From the NCBI GenBank assembly GCA_051000345.1, contig JBPCOJ010000024.1, positions 1-58,110 on the forward strand: a stretch of DNA of 58,110 bases, read 5' to 3'. The stretch is from JBHENC01 sp051000345. Lineage in GTDB: Bacteria > Acidobacteriota > Blastocatellia > Pyrinomonadales > Pyrinomonadaceae. The notes under the pieces are model-generated. The model was given only the letters and a program-made list of their open reading frames with translations, was not told where the DNA came from and searched no databases. Shown piece after piece: positions 18,210 through 26,907 of the stretch. The stretch's first letter is position 1, and every line of letters starts with the position of its first letter. Made by a program: the position numbers and the translations under genes.

Positions 18210-21200
18210 CTAAAAGTTGAACTTAATGCCTAACTGAATAATGCGCGCGGCGCTTTCCGTCGAGAGATTTTGGCCGAATACGCTGCTGGTAATCGTCGCT
18301 GATGACGGGAAACCGAAGTACGGCGTGTTCGTGACGTTGAAAGCTTCGGCGCGCAATTCAAGGTTCATGCTTTCCCTGATGGCGATGTGCTTGATGAGCG
18401 AAGCATCCATATTAAAGAGCGGCGGAAGCCGGAAACCGTTACGCGGGGTGTTACCGATCTGGCCTGCCGCCGGTAGAGTAAACTGCGCGAGTTGCTCCGT
18501 CGTAAAGAGCGAACGAGTGCCGGTTGTCGGGTCGATGGTGTAGCGCAGGCTACGGTTGCTGCCGGAATAGTTGGTGCGTGAACTAATGCGATTACTGAAC
18601 GAGTTTGTTCCCGTCACGATGGTAAATGGCAGGCCGCTTTCGTAAACAATCGTCGTCCCTAACGTGAAGCCACCAACGAGCCTTGAGATGAGGCCGTTTG
18701 AAGAGCGCAGGAAACGTCTGCCGGGGCCGAAGGGAAGCTCATAAGTGGCGTTGCCTTGCAGCACGTGCGTGCGGTCGAAATCCGAGATGCCGTAATTCAA
18801 GCGGCGGTTGGCCGGATCGAATGGCGTGCTTTGCGCCGACTGGCTAGTGCCGCTCGCAATGCGCGTAAAGGTCGGGTCGAAAGATTTATCGTCAAGGGAT
18901 TTTGAGAAAGTGTAGCTCAGATCAAACTGCAAGCCTCTCTGAAGGCGTCTTTGCAATTGAACGAACGCGCCGTTGTAGTTCGAGAACGAATTGCTGTCAA
19001 TGACCTGAAGTCCGCCGAGAAACTGCGGATAGTCGTTAAAGAAGAACGGACTGAAACCGGCGGCCTCCACCAATCTCGTGCGCGCTCCGCTAACGGTAAC
19101 GAAGGTGTTGTTCAAGCGAGCAGCCACGTCAGCGACACTGTTGCGCGCGAGTTGCGTGGGAAAAGTCGCGTTGAGATATTGAACGGCGTTCTGCGACGAG
19201 GTGCGTGCCGGAGCAGTCAAACGATCAAGCAGGCTGCCCGCCGGTACGTTTCCGGCCTGCGCTTGGACAAAGGCATCAAGGAAGCCGTTGCTGAAGATAT
19301 TTACTTGATTGCGCTCGAAGCCGCCGATCAGGTGGCGTCCGGCGCGACCTATGTATTCAACGTCAACGACAAACCCCTTACCGATCTCGCGTTGCGCCCC
19401 GAGCGAGTACATATAAGTCGTCGGCGTCACAAAGTTCGGGTCGAGCACTTCTCGTGAAACTATTGTGTTGGGAGGCGGTGTTCGCAGGGCGTTCGGATTG
19501 CTCTGGGCAGGCGCGAGCGCGGGCACGCCATCGAGGATGCGAAGGTCTGATCTTGCTGGAGTCGTAAAGGTAGCGGTAGTCGTCAGTCCCGGAGTGTTGG
19601 GATAAATAGCTGCCGAGGGCAAAAAGGTGGAGATGCGGTCAAAGGCGACGCGGAAGTTGGCGCGAATCGCCGTGCGCCCGTCTTTGAACGGATCGTAGGC
19701 GATGCCAATGGCAGGGCCGAAATTATTGTAATCGCTCTTGTAAAGGTCGCCTTGAACATAAGAGACGTTGGTGGCCGGAGCAGAGCCGAGCGTGAGCGGG
19801 CGGTCTGGAACGAAAATCTTGTTGCGGCCACGCGCGTAAGGCTTCGGTTTCGGCTCCCAGCGCAAGCCTAAGTTAAGCGTAATATTGGGTCTGATCTTCC
19901 AATCATCCTGAAAGTAAAAGTCGCCTTCGGGATAAAATGCGTCGAAGGTGAAGGCCGTTCCCGGCGGGCCGAACTGACCGCCGGTATCAACGAGGCCGAC
20001 GCTGGCCGACGCTAAACGTCCGAGCAGATTATTGACAAGGCCGTTGGCCGTTGCGCGATCATTCGTGTTGATGTTCGTCGGCACTTGAAAGCGTGTGGTG
20101 TCAACCGTGTTGCCCAGATCAAATTCAGGATTGACATCAAGACCGGCGACGGAGCCGCGCACGTCGTAATGCTCCTGCAAACGAAGGTTCGTGCCGAAGC
20201 GGAAGGTATGCGCGCCCGCGACGCGGCTGACGTTGTCCAGCACCTGAAAGGTGTTGATCGTGCGCTTGTTGCCGAAGCTGTTGGAGAGCGGATTGGTGAT
20301 CGTCTGCAAAACAAACGGCGTCGTCCGCGAATCTCTGTTTGAGGGAATGGCGAAATCGAAGATAAAGCGATTAGCGCCAACGATCAGTTCGTTTGTGGTC
20401 GCTGCGCCGTAGGTCGAACGCAGGCCGATGGCGATGTTTTTCGGTGTGCGGAAGGTTGCGACAATCGGCGGCAGACCGGGAAAACGCGCCGCGCCGTTGT
20501 TGGTCGTATCGCCAACCGTATCCTGCTGGCCGAAGCTGTAGCGCCCGAAGATGTTTTGCGTATCGCTAAAGGTATGGTCAAGCCGGATGGTGAAATCACG
20601 TTGCGGATCAGTGCGCGAGGCGAGTGATCTGAACCCTGCGGTGTTAAGCCCGTCGCCAACTTCAAAAGTGTTCGGCAGCGGCGTCAAGCTAAGTATGCTC
20701 TGCACCGTCGGGTCTAAGCCTAAGCGTCGCGGATCGTTGGCGATGACGTTGTAAGTGGCGATGGGCACAATCGGATTGCCTTGTGCGTCAATGGAAGCGC
20801 CGGTGGCATTGAAGGGATTATTTCTTGCGCCGGTGGCATAGCGGAAGATGCCCGCCCGCGCCGTCGCCGTGTAAACCGTATTGACTTGCTCAAGAGTTTG
20901 ATTCTGACGTTGAATCTGCGTGTTGAAAAAGAAGAAAGATTTGTTGCGCCCGTTGTAATAAGTTCGCCCGCCTTCGCCGAAGCGCGGCAGAAAGATGGGG
21001 CCGCCGATTGAGCCGCCGTATTGATTGCGCAACAGAAAGCGGCGCGGGATTCCGGCGCGATTCAACTGAAACTCGTTGGCGTTGAGCACACGGTCGCGGT
21101 AAAACTCGAACAGATTGCCGTGAAAATCATTCGTGCCGGAATTGGTGATGAGGGCTATTTGCGCGCCGCTGTTGCGTCCGAACTCGGCTGACGGATTGGA

Positions 21201-21854
21201 CGTGATGATGCGATATTCGCGTAACGAATCGGGATTGGTGCGGATCGGCGAAAAGGTCGCGTTGCCCGCAGATGTCTCGTTGGAATCAATACCATCGAGC
21301 GTGATGTTAACGGCGCGGTCGCGCGCGCCGAAGACGTTCGTGCCGCCGCCCGCCGCATTTGTTCCCGACACGACGCCCGGCTGCGTGTTAATCAAATTGA
21401 GCACGTTGCGATTGGGGACAGGAAGTTCCTTGAGCGACTGTTGATTGAAGATTGCTCCGGTGTTTCCGGATTGGCTGGTCTGAACCTTCTCGAAAGTTCC
21501 TTCCACCTGCACTGTTTCCGAAACGTCCCCGGTCTCCAGCGGAATGTTGATGGTCGCAGTGTCGTTTGCGGTCAGGACGTTCTTGCTCGTCGAATACTTT
21601 TTGAAACCGCTCTGCTCGACAGAAATAGTGTAGGGGCCTGGCTGCAAAGCCTCAAACGTATACTTGCCAGCATCACTGGAAACCGTATTGTAGGTAACGT
21701 TCGTTTCTTCATTGAGTGCCTTAACGGTTGCGCCCGGCACGATTGCGCCCGTAGGGTCTTGTACCGTCCCAACAATGCGCCCTGTTGCGGATTGCGCCAA
21801 AGCGACAGACGTTAAAAGCAGGCATATTGATATTGTCGATAGAATGAATTTCAT
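18210..21854 (-). CDS. Oar-like TonB-dependent receptor, carboxypeptidase-regulatory-like N-domain
   Basis: This 1,214-residue outer-membrane protein has a signal peptide (MKFILSTISICLLLTSVALAQ). A carboxypeptidase-regulatory-like beta domain follows (GRIVGTVQDPTGAIVPGATV, about residues 25-105), then a plug (NRNVLNLINTQPGV, DGIDSNETS) and a long 22-strand barrel. It ends in LGIKFNF, a proper aromatic C-terminal BAM signal. Receptors of this type import large oligomers in Acidobacteriota; the ligand is unknown. GGAGG stands just before ATG 21854. It overlaps by 4 bp (ATGA) a 66-codon ORF that looks like the beginning of another such receptor. A palindromic operator region lies further upstream. 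Confidence 0.92.
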   Translation of the reverse strand: MKFILSTISICLLLTSVALAQSATGRIVGTVQDPTGAIVPGATVKALNEETNVTYNTVSSDAGKYTFEALQPGPYTISVEQSGFKKYSTSKNVLTANDTATINIPLETGDVSETVQVEGTFEKVQTSQSGNTGAIFNQQSLKELPVPNRNVLNLINTQPGVVSGTNAAGGGTNVFGARDRAVNITLDGIDSNETSAGNATFSPIRTNPDSLREYRIITSNPSAEFGRNSGAQIALITNSGTNDFHGNLFEFYRDRVLNANEFQLNRAGIPRRFLLRNQYGGSIGGPIFLPRFGEGGRTYYNGRNKSFFFFNTQIQRQNQTLEQVNTVYTATARAGIFRYATGARNNPFNATGASIDAQGNPIVPIATYNVIANDPRRLGLDPTVQSILSLTPLPNTFEVGDGLNTAGFRSLASRTDPQRDFTIRLDHTFSDTQNIFGRYSFGQQDTVGDTTNNGAARFPGLPPIVATFRTPKNIAIGLRSTYGAATTNELIVGANRFIFDFAIPSNRDSRTTPFVLQTITNPLSNSFGNKRTINTFQVLDNVSRVAGAHTFRFGTNLRLQEHYDVRGSVAGLDVNPEFDLGNTVDTTRFQVPTNINTNDRATANGLVNNLLGRLASASVGLVDTGGQFGPPGTAFTFDAFYPEGDFYFQDDWKIRPNITLNLGLRWEPKPKPYARGRNKIFVPDRPLTLGSAPATNVSYVQGDLYKSDYNNFGPAIGIAYDPFKDGRTAIRANFRVAFDRISTFLPSAAIYPNTPGLTTTATFTTPARSDLRILDGVPALAPAQSNPNALRTPPPNTIVSREVLDPNFVTPTTYMYSLGAQREIGKGFVVDVEYIGRAGRHLIGGFERNQVNIFSNGFLDAFVQAQAGNVPAGSLLDRLTAPARTSSQNAVQYLNATFPTQLARNSVADVAARLNNTFVTVSGARTRLVEAAGFSPFFFNDYPQFLGGLQVIDSNSFSNYNGAFVQLQRRLQRGLQFDLSYTFSKSLDDKSFDPTFTRIASGTSQSAQSTPFDPANRRLNYGISDFDRTHVLQGNATYELPFGPGRRFLRSSNGLISRLVGGFTLGTTIVYESGLPFTIVTGTNSFSNRISSRTNYSGSNRSLRYTIDPTTGTRSLFTTEQLAQFTLPAAGQIGNTPRNGFRLPPLFNMDASLIKHIAIRESMNLELRAEAFNVTNTPYFGFPSSATITSSVFGQNLSTESAARIIQLGIKFNF

Positions 21855-22051
21855 TTTTCCTCCAGAGTAGACGACTTATCATGAGCGTGTGGCCGTTGAA
21901 TGTACAAGATCGATGGATACACCTGCGCCGTACCCGCGTCAAGAACCGTGCCGGTAACACGCGAGGTTGTTCCCTGCCCTAAAACTGTTCCGGCAAAGTT
22001 AAGCAATAACAAGCTACACAAAAAGATCGGCGTAAAGCTGTTTCTCTTCAT
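21851..22051 (-). CDS. 66-residue secreted ORF, probable N-terminal stub of a TonB receptor
   Basis: AAGGAG stands 7 bases before ATG 22051. The product has a convincing signal peptide (MKRNSFTPIFLCSLLLLNF, then AGTVLGQ). It continues with TSRVTGTVLDAG, the opening of a carboxypeptidase-regulatory-like domain, then departs from that pattern and stops. The stop overlaps the start of the full receptor (ATGA), so translation may be coupled. Two readings fit: a receptor gene reduced to its 5' end by deletion and kept as a leader, or a genuine short secreted protein. The first is favoured by the resemblance to Oar-type N-termini. Confidence 0.5.
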   Translation of the reverse strand: MKRNSFTPIFLCSLLLLNFAGTVLGQGTTSRVTGTVLDAGTAQVYPSILYIQRPHAHDKSSTLEEK

Positions 22052-22202
22052 ACGAAGCTCCTTCTAGGTTTTGAACGAATAGTGCGGGGCAGATGTCGCA
22101 CCACGAACTTGCGGCGACAACAAGACTTTGTAGATTAATTAATCGCGCAGGCAAATCATATTCCAACAACGCCATTCAATTAAAACTTTTAGCATTTACG
22201 CG

Positions 22203-22295
22203 CTTTTATCTTTCAAAGTATTTTCGTAAATACGAAAATTTGGATATAGCCTTGCAAAAATTGGATTAATGAAGCTTATCAGCTAAAGATAAAAG
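22203..22295. promoter_or_regulatory. Nested palindromes upstream of TonB receptor; gap 22052-22461
   Basis: The centre is a 20-bp perfect palindrome, ATTTTCGTA-AA-TACGAAAAT (22220-22239). It is flanked by an 11-bp perfect inverted pair, CTTTTATCTTT (22203-22213) and AAAGATAAAAG (22285-22295). The region is A/T-rich and lies 150-245 bp upstream of the ORF/receptor pair on the minus strand. It is the only gap over 400 bp in this part. No gene was recognised elsewhere in 22052-22461. Confidence 0.5.
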
Positions 22296-22461
22296 TGATT
22301 AAACGCGAATACGTTACCGGTCATCGAAGCGTGACGGATAGTGTGTATGCTGGCATTTGCGCAGTTGCCGATGAGTGCTGCAAAGGGCAACTGTTTCAAC
22401 TATCGCATTGAACCAATAAATCATCGAACAGACATTGCTCTATTCTTTTATTCGCAGGGCG

Positions 22462-23535
22462 CTAGAGTGTGCGCGTTACTTTGGATAGCGAGCGCGGCGT
22501 GTCCGCATTCAAGCCTTTTGCTTTGGCGAGTAAGGCGGCGAAAAGCTGTCCCGGAATAATGTACGGAACGGGCGAGAGAAATTCATCTGTCTCGCATGGC
22601 ACGCAAAGGCTGCGCGAAGCGAGCGCCGCCGTTTCCCTATCGCCCGTGATGACGAGCGAGTCTGCGCCGAGTTCACGAAGGCGCGCGATTAACTGCCTGA
22701 CGCCCGGCAAGGTTACGCCCGGCGGCGCAAATATAAAAATCGGGAAATGGCGTTCGACGAGCGCGAGCGGCCCGTGCAGAAAGTCTGCCGACGAAAAACG
22801 CTCCGCCACGACATAACACGTCTCCATCAACTTGAGCGCCAATTCATACGCGTTGCCGTATTGAAGGCCGCGCCCGACCACCACACAGTTCTCCATGAAA
22901 ACATAGCGCTCGACGAGTTCGCTGATTTGCGTTTGCAATTCGAGCGCGCGCGCGGCGTATTCGGGAATCGCTTCGTAAGCCGACACGAGACTTTTGCCGC
23001 GATCATCGGAGAGCGCCCGCGCAAGCATGTAAAAAAGCATCATCTGCCCCGTGTAAGTTTTCGTCGCCGCGACGGAGCGTTCGCGCCCGCCGTGCATCAA
23101 GAGCGTTTCATCCACAAAGTTCGTCATGGAAGAATGCGGCTCGTTGGTAATGCCAATTGTGTATGCGCCGCACGCGCGCGCGCTCTGCAATACCTGATTA
23201 ATGTCTTCGCCTTCGCCGGATTGCGAAACGCCTATCACGAGCGCGCGTGAAAGTTTCAACTTCGCATCATAGAGCGTATAAAGCGAAGGCGCGGCGAGCG
23301 ACACGGGAATGCCCGTCGTCGCTTCCAGAAGATAACGACCGAAGAGCGCCGCATTGTCGGATGAACCGCGCGCGACGAGAACAATCAAATCTATATCACG
23401 CCCCTTGAGGAATGAGCCGAGCCGATCCACTCTTTTCTGCTCTTCGCTCAATGTTTTGGCTAGCGCTTGCGGTTGTTCGATGATCTCCTGAAGCATTAAC
23501 GACAAGGAATTTTTATCCTCCTGAAAGCTATTCAT
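22462..23535 (-). CDS. Double-SIS sugar isomerase, candidate GlcN-6-P deaminase (NagB-II type)
   Basis: The 357-residue cytoplasmic protein contains two SIS domains, as in the isomerase half of GlmS, but lacks the glutaminase half. Motifs are VARGSSDNAALFGRYLLE (first domain, substrate loop), GVSQSGEGEDI, GGRERSVAATKTYTGQM and VVGRGLQYGNAYELALKL (second domain). Stand-alone proteins of this form include NagB-II glucosamine-6-P deaminases and AgaS-type ketose isomerases. Given MurQ, NagA and a sugar kinase nearby, deamination of GlcN-6-P to fructose-6-P is the best inference. ATG 23535 has AAGGATAGG upstream. It is divergent from the LD-carboxypeptidase gene. Confidence 0.78.
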   Translation of the reverse strand: MNSFQEDKNSLSLMLQEIIEQPQALAKTLSEEQKRVDRLGSFLKGRDIDLIVLVARGSSDNAALFGRYLLEATTGIPVSLAAPSLYTLYDAKLKLSRALVIGVSQSGEGEDINQVLQSARACGAYTIGITNEPHSSMTNFVDETLLMHGGRERSVAATKTYTGQMMLFYMLARALSDDRGKSLVSAYEAIPEYAARALELQTQISELVERYVFMENCVVVGRGLQYGNAYELALKLMETCYVVAERFSSADFLHGPLALVERHFPIFIFAPPGVTLPGVRQLIARLRELGADSLVITGDRETAALASRSLCVPCETDEFLSPVPYIIPGQLFAALLAKAKGLNADTPRSLSKVTRTL

Positions 23536-23689
23536 GCCTATCCTTCACGGATGCAGTTTTGTTGACACCGCAAAAGCGACATGGTAATTGTCGGCGCGCG
23601 AACGTGACGGGCGACGACTTTATGAGGCTTCAAAGGACGTTACAATATTGAAAAAGCACTTTGACCGCAACAACTTTGCTTCGGGATGG

Positions 23690-24742
23690 ATGAAACGCAG
23701 AAACTTTCTCGCGGCTTCGGGCGGCGCGCTGGCGGCGCTTTCAACAGACTTTTTTGCACGGGCGCAAAACTCTTCCTCGCATTTGATTCACCCGAAAGCG
23801 CTGCGCCCCGGCGACACCGTCGGGCTAATAACGCCCGCGACCTATGTTGCAGACCCGGATCAACTGGCGCTCGCCGAACGCACGCTACGGTATTTCAAGC
23901 TGCGTGTGAAGATGGGGCGAAACGTCGGCAAGCGCGCAGGGTATTTCGGCAATCCCGTGAGCGGGCGGCTCGACGATTTTCACGAAATGTTTCGTGACAC
24001 CGAAGTGCGTGCAGTCTTCTGCATTCGCGGCGGTTACGGAACGGCGCAATTGCTCGACCGCATCGACTACGATCTCGTGCGCCGCAACCCGAAGATATTT
24101 CTCGGCTACAGCGACATCACCGCCTTGCATCTGGCGATTAACAAACTCGCCCGCCTCGTTACCTTTCACGGCCCCGTCGCGCTTTCGCGCTTTTCGAGTT
24201 ATACGCAGAACTCTTTTCGCCAATCTCTTTTCCAGACCGAACCGGTTGTCGAGTTGACGAATCCTATTGAAAACGACTCGTTGCGGCCTGCGCACACATT
24301 GCGCGCGGTTCGTTCGGGCGCGGCGAGCGGGCGTTTAATCGGCGGCAATCTAACGCTCATTTCGACGACGCTCGGCACGCCTTATGAAATCGACACGCGC
24401 GATGCGATTCTGTTTCTCGAAGACGTTGACGAAGAGCCGTATCGCATTGATCGTATGCTGACGCATTTGCGCCTCGCTGGAAAGTTCAAGGACATTCGCG
24501 GACTCATCTTCGGCGAATGCAAGGATTGCCGCGCGAGCGATTACAAGCCGTCGCTCAGTAATCCGTATTCGCTCGGCGAAGTTCTAGACAATGCTTTCGG
24601 TGAACTGAAAATCCCCGTGCTATCCGGTCTCGCCATCGGCCACACGGACGATCAACTAACGCTTCCGCTCGGCGTCAACGCGACGCTCGATGCAGACAAA
24701 GGCACGCTGACGCTTCGTGAATCCGGTGTCGCTCCGGCATAA
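23690..24742 (+). CDS. ldcA: Tat-exported LD-carboxypeptidase (S66 family)
   Basis: The 350-residue protein has a twin-arginine signal (MKRRNFLAASGGALAALS). The S66 residues are all visible: Ser in FLGYSDITAL, Glu in ILFLEDVDEEPYRIDRML and His in GLAIGHTDDQLTLPLG, with the family motif CIRGGYGTAQLLDRIDYD. The family cleaves the L,D bond before the terminal D-Ala of murein tetrapeptides. A Tat signal puts it outside the cytoplasm, unlike E. coli LdcA, so it probably trims incoming muropeptides in the periplasm. ATG 23690 is preferred over the track-long frame from 23588 because the Tat signal begins there. It diverges from the SIS gene. Confidence 0.87.
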   Translation: MKRRNFLAASGGALAALSTDFFARAQNSSSHLIHPKALRPGDTVGLITPATYVADPDQLALAERTLRYFKLRVKMGRNVGKRAGYFGNPVSGRLDDFHEMFRDTEVRAVFCIRGGYGTAQLLDRIDYDLVRRNPKIFLGYSDITALHLAINKLARLVTFHGPVALSRFSSYTQNSFRQSLFQTEPVVELTNPIENDSLRPAHTLRAVRSGAASGRLIGGNLTLISTTLGTPYEIDTRDAILFLEDVDEEPYRIDRMLTHLRLAGKFKDIRGLIFGECKDCRASDYKPSLSNPYSLGEVLDNAFGELKIPVLSGLAIGHTDDQLTLPLGVNATLDADKGTLTLRESGVAPA

Positions 24743-24841
24743 GGCGTCTGGAAGGTTATGAATTAAATTTATGAGGTGAAGCGAGGCGACGTGTAACGAA
24801 GCGGCGTGAAAGAAATTGACTTGAATTGAAATGTCGCATCG

Positions 24842-25759
24842 CTACTTTTTTTTGCGCGTCGCACGGCGGGATGCCCCGAAGCGCTCCCTACACAATCGTA
24901 TAAAAGTTTGACGAACCGGCGAACCGGCGTCTCCCTTTAATTGCGCGAGTCCGAGTTCCCAATTAATTTGTGCGCCCTTGATCCACCACGTCACGAGCCG
25001 TCCGGCGGCAACTTCTTCTGCGGTTGATTTCAAAGGCACGATGCCGACGCCCATATCCGCCTCGACCATGCGCTTGATGCCGTCCTGACGGCTCAACTCC
25101 ATCGTGATCGTCGGATGCACGCCCGCCTTGCTAAAGAACTCGTCGATTAAACGCCGCGTGTTGCCGCCGTGCTCGCCTAGAATAAGTTTCTCGCTGCCGA
25201 GCGCCTGCACGCTGATAACGCGCTGCTTTGCCAACGCATGACGCGGGCTGGCGATGGTCACGAGTTCGTCGCGGCTCAGGATTTCCGTTTCAATGCCGTG
25301 CGCCTCAACCGGCAGGGAAACAAATGCGACATCCAGATCGCCCGCGAGAATTTGCTTCACCAGCGCCTCGCTCGTTCCCGATACGACGGACACCTCGGCG
25401 CGCGTGTGGCGGCTACGCACTTCCCGCAAGATCGGTGGCAATTGCTCTGTGCTGACCATCGCGGAGGCGCTCCCGATGCGCAAACGCCCGTGTTCCGCTC
25501 CGCTCAATTCCGCAAGCTCTGCGAGCGCCGCATCATGCTCGCGCAAAATGTTTCGCGCCCTTTCTATCAGTGCTTCGCCTGCTTCCGTTAAAATCACGCG
25601 ACGCGGCGCGCGTATGAATAAACGCGCGCCGACTTCTCTTTCCAACTGGCGAATCTGCATACTAATGGCCGCCTGCGTGACATGCACGCGAACCGCGCCC
25701 GCCGTAAACGTGCCTGTTTCAGTAATCGCCATCAAAGCTTTTAGCTGGCGTATTTCCAT
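24842..25759 (-). CDS. LysR-family transcriptional regulator
   Basis: The 305-residue product has the N-terminal LysR helix-turn-helix (MEIRQLKALMAITETGTFT, with AAISMQIRQLEREVGARLF as recognition part). A periplasmic-binding-like effector domain follows (about residues 90-295) and the tail is basic. It is divergent from the sugar kinase-murQ genes, with a T-N11-A palindrome between them. It is therefore a likely regulator of the salvage genes, taking the place of the RpiR-type MurR found in other bacteria. The effector is not known; a muropeptide sugar or phosphorylated amino sugar is a reasonable guess. Confidence 0.88.
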   Translation of the reverse strand: MEIRQLKALMAITETGTFTAGAVRVHVTQAAISMQIRQLEREVGARLFIRAPRRVILTEAGEALIERARNILREHDAALAELAELSGAEHGRLRIGSASAMVSTEQLPPILREVRSRHTRAEVSVVSGTSEALVKQILAGDLDVAFVSLPVEAHGIETEILSRDELVTIASPRHALAKQRVISVQALGSEKLILGEHGGNTRRLIDEFFSKAGVHPTITMELSRQDGIKRMVEADMGVGIVPLKSTAEEVAAGRLVTWWIKGAQINWELGLAQLKGDAGSPVRQTFIRLCRERFGASRRATRKKK

Positions 25760-25780
25760 ATTATTTATCCATCAGTAAAA

Positions 25781-25797
25781 TTTATCGTAACGATAAA
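25781..25797. promoter_or_regulatory. LysR-type T-N11-A palindrome
   Basis: TTTATCGTAACGATAAA has 8-bp perfect arms around one A and contains a T-N11-A core (25783-25795). It stands 22 bp upstream of the LysR start codon and 100 bp upstream of the kinase start codon, the classic location for autoregulation and divergent control. Confidence 0.6.
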
Positions 25798-25896
25798 ATC
25801 TTTTCGTTTCTATTATAGACGATATGAGACTAAAATTGTTCATGTTGAAGACGTAAGAAAATCATAAATGAGTGCCTCACGGAATTAGAAGAAGCG

Positions 25897-26886
25897 ATGA
25901 AAGCAAAGCACGGGTTAGTAGGACTGATGAATTCTCGACAAGTAGAGTTACGCGAACTCGTTCTGGGAGTTGACGGCGGCGGCACAAAGACTCACGCCGT
26001 CATTGCCGACGACAGGCAGCGCATCTTGGGCGAGGGGTTCGCGGGGCCGTCGAATCCCTTGCGTGTGGGAATCGGCACTGCGGCGGCAGCCGTGCGCGAA
26101 GCGATTGACAAGGCCTGTGCCGACGCCGCCGTGCAACGCGCAGACATCGTCGCTGCCGAAATCGGGCTGGCGGGCGTCAAGCTCAAAGACATACGCGAAC
26201 GTATGCGCGAGACGTTGATTGGACTCGGCATCGATTCGCTCGAAGTCGTGACCGATGCGGAGATTGCGTTATTCGGCGCAACAGGCGGCGCGCAGGGCAT
26301 TGTAGTAATCGCCGGAACAGGCTCGATTTGCTGCGGCGTCAATGCGCAGGGGCGACAAATGTGCGCGGGCGGATGGGGGCCTATCGCGGGCGACGAAGGC
26401 AGCGGATTGTGGATTGCTCGCAACGCGCTGCAAAGAGTCGCGCGGGCTGCGGACGGGCGCGGAAACGCGACTTCGCTGACAACAAAGGCTTGCGATTACT
26501 TTAACGCCGCAACGGTAGCCGATCTTTCGACGATGGTTTACGCGCCGGGCGTGACCAATGATTATATCGCAGGGTTCGGCAAGGAAGTTATCGAAGCGGC
26601 AGAGAGCGGAGACTCTATCGCAGTGGAGATAGTCAAAGAGGCCGGGCGCGAACTCGGCATTGCGGCGGCGGCTGTGATTCGCCGCCTGCAAATGGAACGC
26701 GAGCGTTTTCGCGTGGCTTATGTCGGCGGAGTTTTTGCCGCAGGCGAACTCGTGCTCGCAACGCTGCGCGAAGAAGTATCGCGCGTCGCCCCTCAAGCAT
26801 ATCTCGCGCCGCCCGCGTTGTCTCCTGCAATTGCCGCTACACACATGGCGCGCGAACACTTGCATCATCTGGCAGTCGCAGTTTGA
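25897..26886 (+). CDS. BadF/BcrA-type sugar kinase, probable MurNAc/GlcNAc kinase
   Basis: The 329-residue protein is an ASKHA-fold kinase of the BadF/BadG/BcrA/BcrD group. The phosphate-1 motif is LGVDGGGTKTHAVIAD, phosphate-2 is VVIAGTGSICCGV, and GGWGPIAGDEGSGLWIA precedes the C-terminal half. Bacterial homologues include the MurK kinase of Clostridium, which phosphorylates both MurNAc and GlcNAc. Placement 21 bp before murQ strongly suggests the same role, giving MurNAc-6-P for MurQ and GlcNAc-6-P for NagA. ATG 25897 is used; an ATG at 25927 just before the kinase fold is an alternative start. Confidence 0.85.
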   Translation: MKAKHGLVGLMNSRQVELRELVLGVDGGGTKTHAVIADDRQRILGEGFAGPSNPLRVGIGTAAAAVREAIDKACADAAVQRADIVAAEIGLAGVKLKDIRERMRETLIGLGIDSLEVVTDAEIALFGATGGAQGIVVIAGTGSICCGVNAQGRQMCAGGWGPIAGDEGSGLWIARNALQRVARAADGRGNATSLTTKACDYFNAATVADLSTMVYAPGVTNDYIAGFGKEVIEAAESGDSIAVEIVKEAGRELGIAAAAVIRRLQMERERFRVAYVGGVFAAGELVLATLREEVSRVAPQAYLAPPALSPAIAATHMAREHLHHLAVAV

Positions 26887-26907
26887 AGACAGTTGCCATT
26901 CAAAATT

